A stretch of 64,000 nucleotides of DNA, from positions 496,001-560,000 of the forward strand of contig VRMN01000007.1 of NCBI GenBank assembly GCA_008690995.1, written 5' to 3'. The notes under the pieces were generated by a model, which saw only the letters and a program-made list of their open reading frames with translations, made no database searches and was not told the origin of the DNA. Every line of letters begins with the position of its first letter. Position 1 is the first letter of the stretch. The translations under genes and the position numbers were made by a program. The DNA comes from Porphyridium purpureum (Eukaryota; Rhodophyta; Bangiophyceae; Porphyridiales; Porphyridiaceae). Shown here piece after piece: positions 9,920 to 21,881 of this stretch.

Positions 9920-11420
9920 CCTCGGGAGCCCTCGAGAATCCTCGTCCGCCACTCCTCCGCTCCGCAGGCGACCGCCAATGCTTTCTCCTTCACTCTCTTT
10001 TACCCAAGACGTCGTGTGCGTCGGGCGCGCGAGTCGTTGCGCAGCCTCTTTCAGGCTGCACTTGCGCGAGTGTACTCGCACGCACTTTCAAAAAGATCCG
10101 TCTGCTGAGCTCCACATCTCTACCAAACAAAAGTAGAGCAGAAGTTCATTCTGCAGAGAAACCAAACTACTTATTATTCTGCTTTTTATCACCCGCTCAT
10201 TGGCCACTCAAGACTGGGTCAGAAATGCCAAACTACAGCGCATCGTTCTCGCCACCCCCCGTTCCGAAAGACTCCAAAGTTTAACAATATTACTCGTGCA
10301 CGCGAAGCGTCAACATTCTGATAATGAACAATAAATCGGCATATTTAGTGTAGCGGGTATTCTTACGCGGCTGGAACAAGGTCTGGAGCAGTTATACGTG
10401 AGTCAAATGTGTTGAAGCTCAGGTGGGTGACGTCTTATTTTCACTAGCCTCTCTTTTGTTCTTATTCTCATAGATGCGTAACGCATTCATGCCCGATGAG
10501 GCAATCTCTCCTTCCTACAGCCCCAGTCGCGACCTGCATTAATAGGTCGCACGTCCGCATCTAATGGCCACACGCTCCAAAAAAAGGTAAACATCAGACA
10601 AGAGAAACATGCAAGACTTGAAAGAAGAAAGAAGATTTCCATAAATGCATAAGGTCAATCAAAATGCCGAGCTTGTACCCACAAGAAGCTCTTCATACCT
10701 AGCTCACGCCCCCTTGAAAGCGGGTGTTAGAAATACGATACCAAAGCGCCCTGATTCTGACAAAGATAGCATTGCTACCTCCCGTCACAGCAGTCTTCAC
10801 GTTGCATACGTAGTGGTTAGGAATTGCAGGACCGAAACATTTCAAACAAATCAAAACGACAACTCAGCTCAGGCAAGGTTGCGTCAAGCACGTGTGAAGT
10901 CCCGATTTGGACGATTGTCACGAATCGAGAACTTGAAGAGAGCAAGGTATCGTGGCCTTTCGACCTGCCAGAAATCTCCCCAACATTATTCCGAATCCTG
11001 AAAATCCTGCAGTACGAAGAGTCAAGCGACGAGTGCTTTATTTCTCAATCTCACTGCCTTTTAGTGCCGAATTCTGCTTGAAAGAGAAGATAAGATGTGA
11101 AAATGAATAAACACTCACAAGCGAACCTGATTCAACTTTGGCCGGAAAAGGCGACAGAGGGCGAAAGCGGCGCCTCATCAAAATAGTCGGTGCCCATGAT
11201 GCAAGCACGCGGTGCGGCGCAACATCGAAGGGATCAGCAAAGACGGAGCGGAACACCGGACACGTCGGCGTCCGAGGAAGCTGAAGGCATGGGTTCGGGA
11301 TCAGGAAGACTACCCGGTCTAGTGCTGTGAGACGCTCTCGCGTTCAACGCTCAAAGCATTGGCCTGACCTCTCAGACCACCACACCGAAAGAGGAGCATG
11401 CTTTTGCGGAGAGAGAAGAG
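9920..11420. other. No gene seen, probably decayed repeat DNA
   Basis: 1.5 kb between the solo LTR and the gag-like frame of the decayed copia. Only short frames in mixed phases. It could include the lost 5' LTR of that old element, but I cannot find its partner. Confidence 0.4.
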
Positions 11421-14400
11421 TTGATTGGGCCTGTTCTAGACTTGGCGAATGCACCAGACCTGCGGGATGTGTTTGCGTTATCGGCTTCAGGGAAAATGAT
11501 TGACAGACTTACGCGTGCAAAGCAGAGAGAGGTCGCCATATTTCTGAAGCGTCAGAGAGGTTTAGACTTCTCCTGTAGCGAGCGGTATATTAATGTTCTA
11601 AAGAGAACGATACCTGAGAACGACAGTGCGGCAAATGAACGAGTGAGCCGTGCATTAGTTCGGGAAGCAGGAAAGCTGACGTGTATCTTAGCGAAAGCAA
11701 CAGAGTTTGATGGTTTGGAGCACAGCGACATCCATCTATGCCAGAAAGAATTCCGGATGAATTGCGATCTGGCAGGTGTGGATGCAGCGACCGCTTTGAG
11801 CGCGGCGCACATGGTCTTTGGTGTTGCCGCTCGCCAGTACTTTGTGAAAGAGAGAAATCATTTGGCGGGCATTGGTGACGCACGGAAGAAGTTGCGGGAG
11901 CGTTTGGTGGTGGGGGATGAACAGGACAGTCAGGCGACTGCGTGGAAAAACCTTTTACTGGACTCATTTCGACGAGAACACCCCGACGCGCCCGAGAACA
12001 AGCTGCTGGAAAGGCTGATGGCCATCGCCACAGCGTTCCAGGATCCGTTAAATCGTGATCGACAAAACGATAAGAACTTGCTGATTGCGTTGAAGCGCGC
12101 CGTCAAAGGAGGAAGCTTCAGTAGAGCACTGTGGTATAATCCGCCCAAGTCAAGCCAGGAAGAGATCGTGCATCTCAAATTGGCAGCATCGATGGAGCGG
12201 GTCCATGAAAGTGACATATTTCGGACGGCAAATCATTACGAGCGGAAAAAATAGACAGGGCGAGATCGTAAGACCCTGAAGTACAACATATGTTCGTCCG
12301 AATGGCATCTCACGAGGGCGCGTCCGAAGGCCAAAATGAAGGGCGATGTAAGACTGGCAGAGCTCTTTCGTGAAACCAGAGTAGAAGTGGCTGATAAGGA
12401 CGAGATGGTCGCGGACGCACCAGGGCATGAAAAAAGAGAGAACGCATTTGATACTCATTTCGTGGATTCCAAGGATGAGGGCCAAATCGAAGTTTTCTAC
12501 GCTACAAGCAGCTGTGCCAGGCAAAGCCGACAAGCAGCAAACCGGCGTGCAGATCAGAAGAGGAGAGCTTGTGAGTTTTCCTTTCGGCCAAATCATGCCT
12601 GACTCGATCGGAGAGTTGCGGATGCAGGTGCCGACATACAATGAAGCCAGTGTGGTAGATCTCGACTCATACAGGGTGAACGGGAAAGAGCCAGACAAAG
12701 CGTTTCCATTTTTGATGGGTATGGACGCACTGGAAGGCATCACTCTCAGTGTAGGTGAAACATTGGCGCAAACTTAACCGAATGGAGGCACTGGTTAATT
12801 AACGAGACGAAATGGACACCTTGTATCACTCAATGGCATTGAGTCTTTCTATACTCTAGTTGAAGCCGCCAAAATGTATCGACGCTCCGGTCATCTTACT
12901 GGAACGCGCGTCATGGAGTTAGTCAGGAAAGCAGACCTGACGATGAACGAGGATAAACTTCTGGAGCTGGCCGAGAAATTGGAAAGAGCGAGAATGGAAT
13001 GTAGACTCGGTGAAGAGCAAGAGTCGAAGCCCCTGCACCCGGTACTAGCTGGGAGATGGCCGCACGAGATTATATTCAAGCACATGGTAAGAATAAATGT
13101 TCCTCTTTCGGAGAGACCTTAAGACAAAGGTATCGTCAAAAGGATATGCAAGGATACGGGATACACACTCGCGCGCTACGGTCCAAGCAAGCCAGCCAAG
13201 GATGTGCCCATTGTGTTCCTCCAGGCATGGGTGACAGACACGATTGAATTGCCCGAGGTTGGGCAGGTGGACACGGGCACCGAATTTGTGGACACACACT
13301 TTGTGTCCGTGCTGAATGCCGGGGGTGTGCGTGAGGAGATAGCCGGCATCGAAGGCGCGTGGCAGACGAAAAGTAGAGAGCAAGTGCACTTGCCGCTGAA
13401 ACAATTTTTAAAGAAGTGCTGGAATTCGACAACCCTCTCTACCTCAAGCGACACGGTTTCAACTCGCACGATTTCACAAAGCGAGGTCTCAGATTGCAGG
13501 GTCTGCCGCGTGGATGATGAGCATAGCAGGGGGAGTGGAGCATATGGATGAAGGCGCGGAAAGGAAGATAGATAAAATCAGTGTGTCAAAGTGCACAGAT
13601 AGAAGTAAGTGGTGATCCTGTTCATCTGCGCAGTGGAGTCTCGACCGAAGGCAGGGAGCCTGTGCTGAGCATTGAGCACGGAGGCCGAGTGGCGAAAGGC
13701 GCGGAACGCGACTAATTTCATAATATGAAGATGAAATCAGAACAGGACAATAGCAGCCTTACCGTCAAAGTCCTACTTAATCTCACAATAGAAGCCATGA
13801 CGACTCGATGAACGAACATACTTTCGGACCGGCATTGTTGGTGTGAAGCTATGTCCCGCGAAATCTAATTGGGTCCAGTACTACGAGACGCCCAGATTAG
13901 CTTCCACGAATGGAAATGATGCGGCTTGCTAGAACTGAGTACGAGGTCCTGATTGCGCGTCGTCGTCTAAGTATGGCATTGTCCTCGAGGTACCATACGG
14001 AGCGAGTAATGGAGCCCGGTGATCATGCTAAGATCTACAGGTTCCGCATGCGCTTGTTGGAAGGTCCATATGCTCTAAAGGATATTGACATCACATGGAA
14101 AATGGCCGTTCTGGATGACGATGTGTTGCAGCACGTAAATCGGGCTCTTGAGGAAAGAGCAGCGGAGGAAGAAATTGAGAGGGTGGTGGTAAAGCGACGG
14201 CAACAGGACGGACCTGTAAAACCGTCGGAGTTGTAAGCAGGAGGGCCGTGGTGAGGCAGAGCGATCTGCCGCGGAGTAAACCGCTCTCGGTGAGCCGCCG
14301 GGTAGTCGAGCTGAATGGCGGTCGGTGCTGCCTGGCAGCCGAGGCGTGGGTATAAAAGAGTGCTTGGTTATCCCATTCGGGCAAGGGAGAAAAAAAGAGA

Positions 14401-15741
14401 TCCAGAGAGACAGTCCAGACAGAGAGTAAGTTTTCTTTAGAAAAAGGGGTAGAAAAAGAATTGTTAAGAACAAGAACTTCCCGGGGCCTCAACAAATAGC
14501 AAAAGTCTCAAATCTTTTGTCGCTGTGGCGAGGCCATACTGAGAATTGACGCATGGTCTTGATCAGTCGAAGTCAAAGTATCTGAATCAGGGGGTACCAA
14601 ATAAGGACGATGAAAGGTTACACGAAGCAAGGCGAATAGCGCTAAAAGGCCTAGAGTGCAGACATGTGTGAGATCTGGTTTCTGGGGATCAGGTGCCGTG
14701 CGAAAGTGTAATTTTGCTCACAAATAACGTGATAAATGTGAAGCTAGACCGCATGAAAGCGCGACCCATAGTGTTTGGCAAAATAGACAGGAGGAAAGAA
14801 TTCTTCGCGTCCAACACAGCTACTCTGAGGACGAGCTCCATATTAATGATCTTGATGCGCAAAAAGGCGCGGAAGGACTGAGACCTGTGTTTCGAAGATT
14901 CCAATCAGGCGTTTCTGCAGACCTTGTTGCAGCTAAGTAAAGACACTGACATAAACCTGGCACGCGAGTTGAGTGCGAAAATTGCTTCTGGTGTCGTGTG
15001 GAGGCCGCAAGTACCACTTTATCGAAAGATGGAAGTGCTAAATAGTCGAAAGGTATCCTGTTGATTCTGGGGAAGACTGACTTTTCCATTCGTACTGACC
15101 AGTACTTATTTACGTGTCTTGGGCATGGAGGCGAAAACATTTTCGCCGGAGTCTGCGTCGATCACCTGTTGTGCGCAGATGAAGTGCTGAGCAAGAAAGC
15201 CACCTTTCTGGACACACGAGTGCAGATGACGTTTAAGGTTTTTGCGTAGTGACACTGCTATCTTGTATGCAGGAAGAAAAGTAATTGACGTAGAAGACAG
15301 GCTCATCATCAAGCAAACTCCAATTGATATTTTGATGCTGGCGATAACTTATCTACGAGATCACCGCTTGGTAGACTGAGCTTGCTAGTGAATGGCTCAA
15401 GCGCGGATCTGAATTGCACCTGCGCGCAACTGATGCAAGTGACTGAAGAAAGTTGCGATCAGACGAGAACAGACGAATTCTGCAAGAGGATGAAAAAGGT
15501 AGCCAAGAATTAGGACGGCTACGTGCCGATACGAGGATTGTACAAGGAACGTTTAACGAATAGTGCACTGTGTGTTGAAGTGCCTTCGGATGCGGCATTC
15601 GCAAATATTAAGGCCTTCTTGAACCAGCTAAGATGCGTTTGGTGTGTATTCAGCGACACCGGTTATGCCGTCCCGTCACTGTGGGAATCCAGAAAGGTAA
15701 GAGAAATTGCCTGCGAGTTCGGTGCCGAAATCCTTGCGTGA
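11421..15741 (+). mobile_element. Decayed copia-type element (broken, many breaks)
   Basis: Remnants occur in the copia order on the plus strand: a gag-like frame still open at 11421-12254 (277 residues), a protease-tail-like FLMGMDALEG near 12710, integrase core traces (TGTEFVDTHF near 13280), an integrase C-terminal part (13910-14236), RT traces around a VDHLLCADE segment near 15150 and RNase-H-like VFSDTGYAV near 15650. No matching LTR pair was recognised. A TATA-bearing stretch at about 14350 may be another LTR inserted later. It is much older than the two whole-looking elements and has many breaks. Confidence 0.7.
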
Positions 15742-15745
15742 GCGC

Positions 15746-16758
15746 AGGAATTTGGGAAAGGGTCTTCAGTCAAATATCGCTGCGCAGTATCAGGATAAAC
15801 TTGTCTCTGCGCCCGGTGACCGACACTTAGTCCATTTTGGAAGCCGTATCAACGGATAGATTTCCGGCCGGGAAAAGGCTTGCGTTAAAACATCGCTGTA
15901 GTACGCATGTCGCGGGACACAAAAGATGGTAACGTTTTAGCGATTTCATCGCGAAACGGCTTAACCGTTGCTGAGATTATCGGTTTACGGGTTTAATGGT
16001 CCAAAGAGTGCACATCAGGGCGCTGAACGAAGTCGGTGCAAGGAACCGTTAAATTGATGGTGGGCATGATCCGTATATATGACAAGAGAGGTCACAAAAG
16101 ACAGCGCGGGTGTCGAAGCAGAAGAGAGGCAGAGACTTTTACTGCGTAAGACGGCGGTCGCTTGAGAGGACCGTCCGTGACACGCAAGGGGCTCAAGAAC
16201 GATAAAGTGGCTTGCATCGAAAGGGTTCGATCGGAAGGGAGCCCAGCAGAAGGGCTTCCAAGAGCGGAACCGAGTAATGTAAAGGTTTGCCAAGTTGCGG
16301 ATGGGGCAAGCAGCTTGGTGGTTGAGCAACAAATCAAGCAGTTAGCTGGCGTTGGGTCGTAATCAAAGAAGTGCGACAGTCTGAATTTCGCACAAATAAA
16401 TCGAGTCGAACAATCCTGGATAAATCTGCTAGTATGGAACAGGGCGTGCACGAGCTCGTTGGCGAGAAAGCTGGAGTACAATAGTGTTGTGGGACTGCAG
16501 ATATTCGATTATGCGACCGTTCAAGGGGTCGTGACAGGAACGGACACAGGTTCATTATGCCTCACTGAGCGCTTTCCCGTGCGGGCCGCCTTAGACAGAA
16601 ATTTATTCAACGACGCTAGACGAGTGCTTGGTGCGATTAGGCTAAAGCTAGAATCCTCGTTTATACGATCGTGTGACTCGCACTCGATTCTATCACAATC
16701 ACCGCTGCACTATTACCAATAACAAGATCGTGTATATATGGGTGAGGAAAGATGAAGA
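15746..16758. other. No gene seen
   Basis: About 1 kb between the decayed copia and the next copia. Short frames only. A TATA-like GTATATATG occurs near 16073. It may be the tail of the decayed element. Confidence 0.4.
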
Positions 16759-16763
16759 GCTTC

Positions 16764-17159
16764 CTGTGATATGATGCCCAAAGTAGCAAACAGAATGAGC
16801 CGCCGACAAAGCTCCGGCAAGTTTAAGTGCTGCTGGCTAATCGTTAGCAGGATTGAGCCCTCGACAATCCGGACCTGATTAATGCGGTTTGAGAGACTAG
16901 CGGTATAAAACGAACAAAGACCTGGCGACTATCGCCCGGTACCCTTGTTTGTTTCTGGTTTTGTGGCAAGGCTAGAGTATAAAAAGGTGCGGGAAGTACA
17001 AAAGGAAGAAGAAGATTCTTCCGCTCTGGCCAACCGAGTCTTCGGGCGCTCTCAGACAACTTTTGTCCAGATTCGTTCAAGACCATGGCAGAATTGGCGA
17101 CAGGATCGGCCGGAGTCCGACCTCCGAATTGTCGCAAATCCATCAAGAGGCATCATCAG
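16764..17159 (+). repeat. 5' LTR of the older copia
   Basis: About 396 bp with two TATA-like boxes (near 16900 and 16978). It aligns with 25396-25810 over its whole length. Confidence 0.85.
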
Positions 17160-17973
17160 ATGGTTATGAGTCGGGCGGAATGATCTCACTGATATCGCTG
17201 ACCGCAAAAAACCACGATTCATTTTTTCGTGCTATGAATCCGAAGCTCCTTTTATTCCCGGGGAAGTTTGCGAACGACACAAAGATGTGCAGAAGAGCTG
17301 GCCGTCAGCTGGTTCCGACTGGTACAGACGACTCAACTATGCTTGCCTTCATCATAACAAAACATTTCGGTCGCCGTCTGCTCCATGCGTTTATGCTGGC
17401 TCTAAATACCGACCCGTAGTACGCCAACAACATCAAAAGCTACGCGATCATTGCGAACGCGCAGAGCGAATACGAACTGATGGGTGTACTGCAGTAAGTA
17501 CAGCCAGGCCATTCAAAATCTGGTACAAAATGCAGCATAAGCAATATATTACGACTGTGTCGTGGAATGCACGACACGCTTGCCTTCTCCGCAAAGGTGG
17601 CAACAAAAGTGAGCCGCGCTAGTATAAGTCCGGCCACTCTGGCGAATGAGCCGCTGCTAAAGCGTTTCCTCAAGCCAAAGATCGAATGCCTCCTGGACGC
17701 TGTGCTAAAGTAGAAGCTTGACGGTGCGACGGGTAGTACAAACGCGGAAATTGTCATAAAGCTAATGCACGAAGCAGAAAGCTACAGCCAACACGACGAT
17801 GGCTTCGCCGGCCCAGATAACCGTGAAATGATTGAACTCAAGAACAAGACGAATCTTTGCAAATTTTGCGCAAAGAATTACTCGTACATTCCAATCAATG
17901 GACGGCGTTACAGACCAGGGAAACCTAAGCGTAATCCAGACAGCCCATCATATATTCCACCCGAGGAACGGCA

Positions 17974-18270
17974 TGTTACCAATGCTGTGCCTTTATTCTC
18001 TCTCTGCGTCTTCTTACCTCTTCTGTCTCCGAGCAAGACCTGACCGGCTAGTCCGGGCAGGCGCGTCGCCTTTTTATACCCTTACTTCCGCCAAGGACAG
18101 CAAGGCGCCAAGAGAAATGACAATGCAAACCATTGGCATTTCTGCGCGCGTCTAGAAGGTTCTGGAACCTCTAGAAGCTTCTAGAAACGGTTAAACGGTC
18201 TACCGGTTAACGGCTTACCGGTTTCGGATTAACCGAACCGTTCTAGGTCAGTGGGGTCGAACGGATAACA
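17974..18270 (-). repeat. 3' LTR of gypsy with heat-shock-element pair
   Basis: 297 bp. On the minus strand it runs from a U3 rich in AACCG/CGGTT motifs, through two perfect GAA/TTC/GAA heat-shock elements (18154-18168 and 18173-18187), to a TATA box (GGGTATAAAAAGG, about 18075-18085). Confidence 0.93.
18154..18187 (-). promoter_or_regulatory. Two perfect three-unit heat-shock elements
   Basis: aGAAggTTCtgGAAcc and aGAAgcTTCtaGAAac each fit the consensus of three alternating 5-bp nGAAn units bound by heat-shock factor trimers. The same pair is in the other LTR at 23317-23350. The solo LTR keeps one (9721-9735). Confidence 0.75.
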
Positions 18271-18389
18271 TCTCCCCCCCTCTTGGCTCGACGTCTCGGC
18301 GAGACTCCAAACTAAGTTGCATTCTTGGCTCGAGGAACCCGCGCTCCGGGAGAAAACCTCTGCCTAGCAAACTTCTCACAATACCCAAG

Positions 18390-21300
18390 TCATTCAGAGT
18401 CAGACTCCTCGATAATTTTCAACAAGTCTGGCTCTGAATCGGACGCTGGCAGGTCGTCGGGTACTTCTTCATCATTTTCCCCTGCCATGTAGTCTTCGCG
18501 TCCATAGTATGGCTTCAGATGTTGGATCGGAAAAACATCATGACAAGCCACACCCTCGGGCAAAATCACTCGGTAAGCATGCGAGCTTACCTTCTCAATG
18601 ACAGGCACCGGACCAAGAAACTTTGGTGCCTCCAAATCACTCTTGTTCGGCCGCAGTTGCGGCGCCGTGACCAACACTTGATCACCAACTTGAAACTCCC
18701 GGGCATCCTTGCGTCGATCGAAGAACTTCTGCATTCTCCCCTGGGCTTCGATCAAATTGTCGCGGACTTCTTCATGGACTTTGCACAGGCGAAACCAGTG
18801 CTCCGCCATGTCCTTCGTCTGTCCGTCACGCGCAGGCGTCCACCCTTCACTCGGTGGAAACCAAGGATCCCTTCCATATACCACTTTGAACGGCGCGAAT
18901 CCAGTGGCACTGCTTGGTGCAGAGTTGTACGCAAACTCGTACAACGGCAAGTCTCGCACCCAGCCAGTATTCGTCGTCATCAACTTGAGCATTTCCCGAA
19001 TCACCCGGTTCACTCGCTCAGTTTGGCCATCTGTCTGCGGGTGGTTGGCGGTAGACATTGCCAACTTCATGCCCACCCGCTTGCTCAACTGCTGCCAAAA
19101 CGTGGACGTAAACAGCGGATCTCGGTCCGACACAATTGACTTGGGGTATCCGAAGCGGCTCACGACGTGCTTCACGAACAAGTCAGCACAACGCTTTGCT
19201 GTCAAGTCCTTGCGCGTCGGGATAAACAGCGCCATCTTCGAATAGCGATCCACCACAGTCATGATTGCATCACAGCTGCCTTCGCTCCGAGGCAGCTCCG
19301 TCACAAAGTCCATCGAAATGTCGACCCAAGGTCCTTCTGGGATCGACAAGGGCTTCAGCTTTCCAAACGACCGATTCTCTGACTTTGTCACTTGGCACGC
19401 GTGACAAGTCTTCACAAAACGGCTCACGTCTCGCTTCATCTTTGGCCAGTAGAAGCGAGTGATCAAAGATGCATACGTCGTGTCGGCTCCACGGTGTCCT
19501 GCTGTCGGGATATCGTGGTGGAGCTGCATGACACGCTCTCTGAACTTCCTCGGCACGCAAACGCGATTCCTCAAGTACAAGAGCCCAGCTTCGGTTCGGA
19601 AACCTTGGTGGGTCGGTAAATCTCCCATCAAAGTACCAAAGTCTGGGTCACTCGAGTACGAACCCACGAATGCCTGGAAACCCGTACCAAATTCATCACA
19701 CCGAACTTGGTACTCTAGCGCGTGCAACTCCGGCTTCCTCGACAAAGCATCGGCTACCACGTTCGACTTTCCCTTCACATAGTCGATAGTAATATCGAAC
19801 TCGGCCAAAAAGTCCAACCACCGTGCCTGCCGGCCATTCAGCTCCTTCTGCGTCATCAAATGTTTCAACGCCTCATGATCTGTATGAAGCACAAACTTTG
19901 CCCCGTACAGATAAGGTCGAAACTCTCGCAGACAGTGAATGACGGCCATGAGCTCACCTTCATAGCTGCTGTACCTGGTCTCTCGGTCCAGCAGCTTCCT
20001 CGACGTAAACGCGACCGGTCTGCCTTCCTGTGCCAGCCATCCCCCCACCGCGACTTCAGAGCGGTCCGTGTACACCTCAAATGGCTTTTCAGGGTCTGGC
20101 AAGGCCAACACCGGCGCTTCCGTCAACATCCCGACAATCTTCTTGAAGGCCGACTTGCCTTCATCTCCCAGTTCGATCAGCTGCTTCTTCGACTTTGCGT
20201 TCTGCAACAGCGAAGTCAGCGGCGCCACGACGGTAGAGTATCCTTTAACAAACCTCCGAAACCAGTTTGTCATTCCCAAAAAGGATCTCAACTCCGTCAC
20301 CGTCTTTGGCACTGGCCAATCTCTCAAAGCTTCCACCTTCCGTGGATCCATCTTTACGCAACCGTTGCCGACAATGTTCCCAAGGTATTCGACTTCAGAG
20401 ACGAAGAAGCTGCACTTCTTGCGCTTCAACCGATACCCCGCCTTTTGCAAGCGCGACAACACTTCCTTCAGGACCTCGCCGTGCGACTGCCAATCCTTGG
20501 TGAAGACCAAAATATCGTCCAAATAGACAATGACGGTCTTGTCCAGCAGATCTGCAAACAGCTCGTTCATGGCCCTCTGAAAAGTTGCCGGCGCGTTGCA
20601 AAGACCAAACGGCATCACACGGAACTCGAACTGTCCGTACCTGGTCTGGAACGCGGTCTTCGGCACGTCCTCTCCCCGAACACGCAACTGGTGGTATCCC
20701 GATGCCAAATCCAACTTTGAGAAACAGTGAGCTGCGCCCAGTCGATCCAGCAACTCATCCATGTTCGGCAACGGATACCGGTCCTTCACAGTTGCGTCGT
20801 TCAAAGCCCGATAATCAACGCACATCCTCATGCTGCCGTCTTTCTTCTTCACGAACAGCACGGGTGCTCCAAACGGGCTCTGACTTGGCTGGACGAATCC
20901 TTTGTCCAGTAAGTCACCCAAAGTCTCTCGGAGGACTTTCAACTCCGCAGGGCTCAGTCGGTAGACCCTGCCCACTCTCACAGGCTTCTCATCTTTCAGC
21001 CTAATCACATGCTCCACTGTTCGGCTCTCAGGCAGCCCTCGCGGCTCCTCGAACAGATTTTCGAAATCATTGAGCATCTTCTTCACAGAGTCATCTCCTT
21101 TGCGCTCCACTGAACAGGGCTCCTCCCTTCCTTTCAGCACGCCGAGGTAGCACTCTTCTACCTCCTGACTCTTCAACAGCCGACGGAGCTCTTTCCGTGG
21201 CACCAGCATCTGCGTCATGCTCCAGGCCTTCTTCTCTCCGTAGGCCAACATGCCAGACTGCCAATCAATCACTGGGTTCTCCCGCTTCAGCCACTCCATG

Positions 21301-21881
21301 CCCAAGATTGCGTCTTGTCCCACAATCCGGCAGATGGCAAAGTTAGCGGCCCCTGAGTACCCATCGCTCAGTGTAAACTTGACATTGGAGACTTCTCCGG
21401 CTATCTCCAATACAGACCCATCCGCTAGGGTCACATGATCTCTCTTCCACGACGCCTTCTGCTTCAGGCCGTCGGATTTCAGCACAAAGTCCACGCTCAT
21501 GAAGTTGTCCGTCGCGCCACTGTCAATCAAAAACGTGGCCTCTCCGTCGGACTTGTGCACTTTTCCTCGAACTCGAAGAAGCATGGCAGCTCCCATCCCT
21601 CCAAGTTCCTTGATCACGGGCTGATTTGCGCTCGAGTTTCGCCCACAAGGTTTCGGACAGCCAGACCTTGGCTTACCAAGGCCACCACAGCGGTCTTCAT
21701 TGCCGCCCCTAGAGGTCTCGTAACGTCTGCGAGCCTCCTTTCCCTCTGACTGTCCGAGGAACCTTTTTACTCGAGCTCCTCGTTTTTTGACTCCAGCGAG
21801 TCTCCCTCCAGCTGCTGAATAGTCTTCCTTGCCTCGGGACACTTCCTGGCGATGTGTCCCGGCTTTCCACAATTCCAGCAT
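18390..21881 (-). CDS. gypsy Pol (protease, RT, RNase H, integrase)
   Basis: 1,163 residues. The order is aspartic protease FLIDSGATDNF (~residue 118), reverse transcriptase with VDYRALND and YLDDILVF (~451), RNase H with VYTDRSEVAVGG, an H2C2 zinc site (HHDIPTAGH...CHACQ), and an integrase core with DISMDFV, VSDRDPLF and PQTDGQTERVNR. A GPVPVIEKV...HLKPYY segment close to the C-terminus resembles the usual gypsy integrase tail. No chromodomain was recognised after it. The tail is acidic (SDSEPDLL). Confidence 0.95.
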   Translation of the reverse strand: MLELWKAGTHRQEVSRGKEDYSAAGGRLAGVKKRGARVKRFLGQSEGKEARRRYETSRGGNEDRCGGLGKPRSGCPKPCGRNSSANQPVIKELGGMGAAMLLRVRGKVHKSDGEATFLIDSGATDNFMSVDFVLKSDGLKQKASWKRDHVTLADGSVLEIAGEVSNVKFTLSDGYSGAANFAICRIVGQDAILGMEWLKRENPVIDWQSGMLAYGEKKAWSMTQMLVPRKELRRLLKSQEVEECYLGVLKGREEPCSVERKGDDSVKKMLNDFENLFEEPRGLPESRTVEHVIRLKDEKPVRVGRVYRLSPAELKVLRETLGDLLDKGFVQPSQSPFGAPVLFVKKKDGSMRMCVDYRALNDATVKDRYPLPNMDELLDRLGAAHCFSKLDLASGYHQLRVRGEDVPKTAFQTRYGQFEFRVMPFGLCNAPATFQRAMNELFADLLDKTVIVYLDDILVFTKDWQSHGEVLKEVLSRLQKAGYRLKRKKCSFFVSEVEYLGNIVGNGCVKMDPRKVEALRDWPVPKTVTELRSFLGMTNWFRRFVKGYSTVVAPLTSLLQNAKSKKQLIELGDEGKSAFKKIVGMLTEAPVLALPDPEKPFEVYTDRSEVAVGGWLAQEGRPVAFTSRKLLDRETRYSSYEGELMAVIHCLREFRPYLYGAKFVLHTDHEALKHLMTQKELNGRQARWLDFLAEFDITIDYVKGKSNVVADALSRKPELHALEYQVRCDEFGTGFQAFVGSYSSDPDFGTLMGDLPTHQGFRTEAGLLYLRNRVCVPRKFRERVMQLHHDIPTAGHRGADTTYASLITRFYWPKMKRDVSRFVKTCHACQVTKSENRSFGKLKPLSIPEGPWVDISMDFVTELPRSEGSCDAIMTVVDRYSKMALFIPTRKDLTAKRCADLFVKHVVSRFGYPKSIVSDRDPLFTSTFWQQLSKRVGMKLAMSTANHPQTDGQTERVNRVIREMLKLMTTNTGWVRDLPLYEFAYNSAPSSATGFAPFKVVYGRDPWFPPSEGWTPARDGQTKDMAEHWFRLCKVHEEVRDNLIEAQGRMQKFFDRRKDAREFQVGDQVLVTAPQLRPNKSDLEAPKFLGPVPVIEKVSSHAYRVILPEGVACHDVFPIQHLKPYYGREDYMAGENDEEVPDDLPASDSEPDLLKIIEESDSE

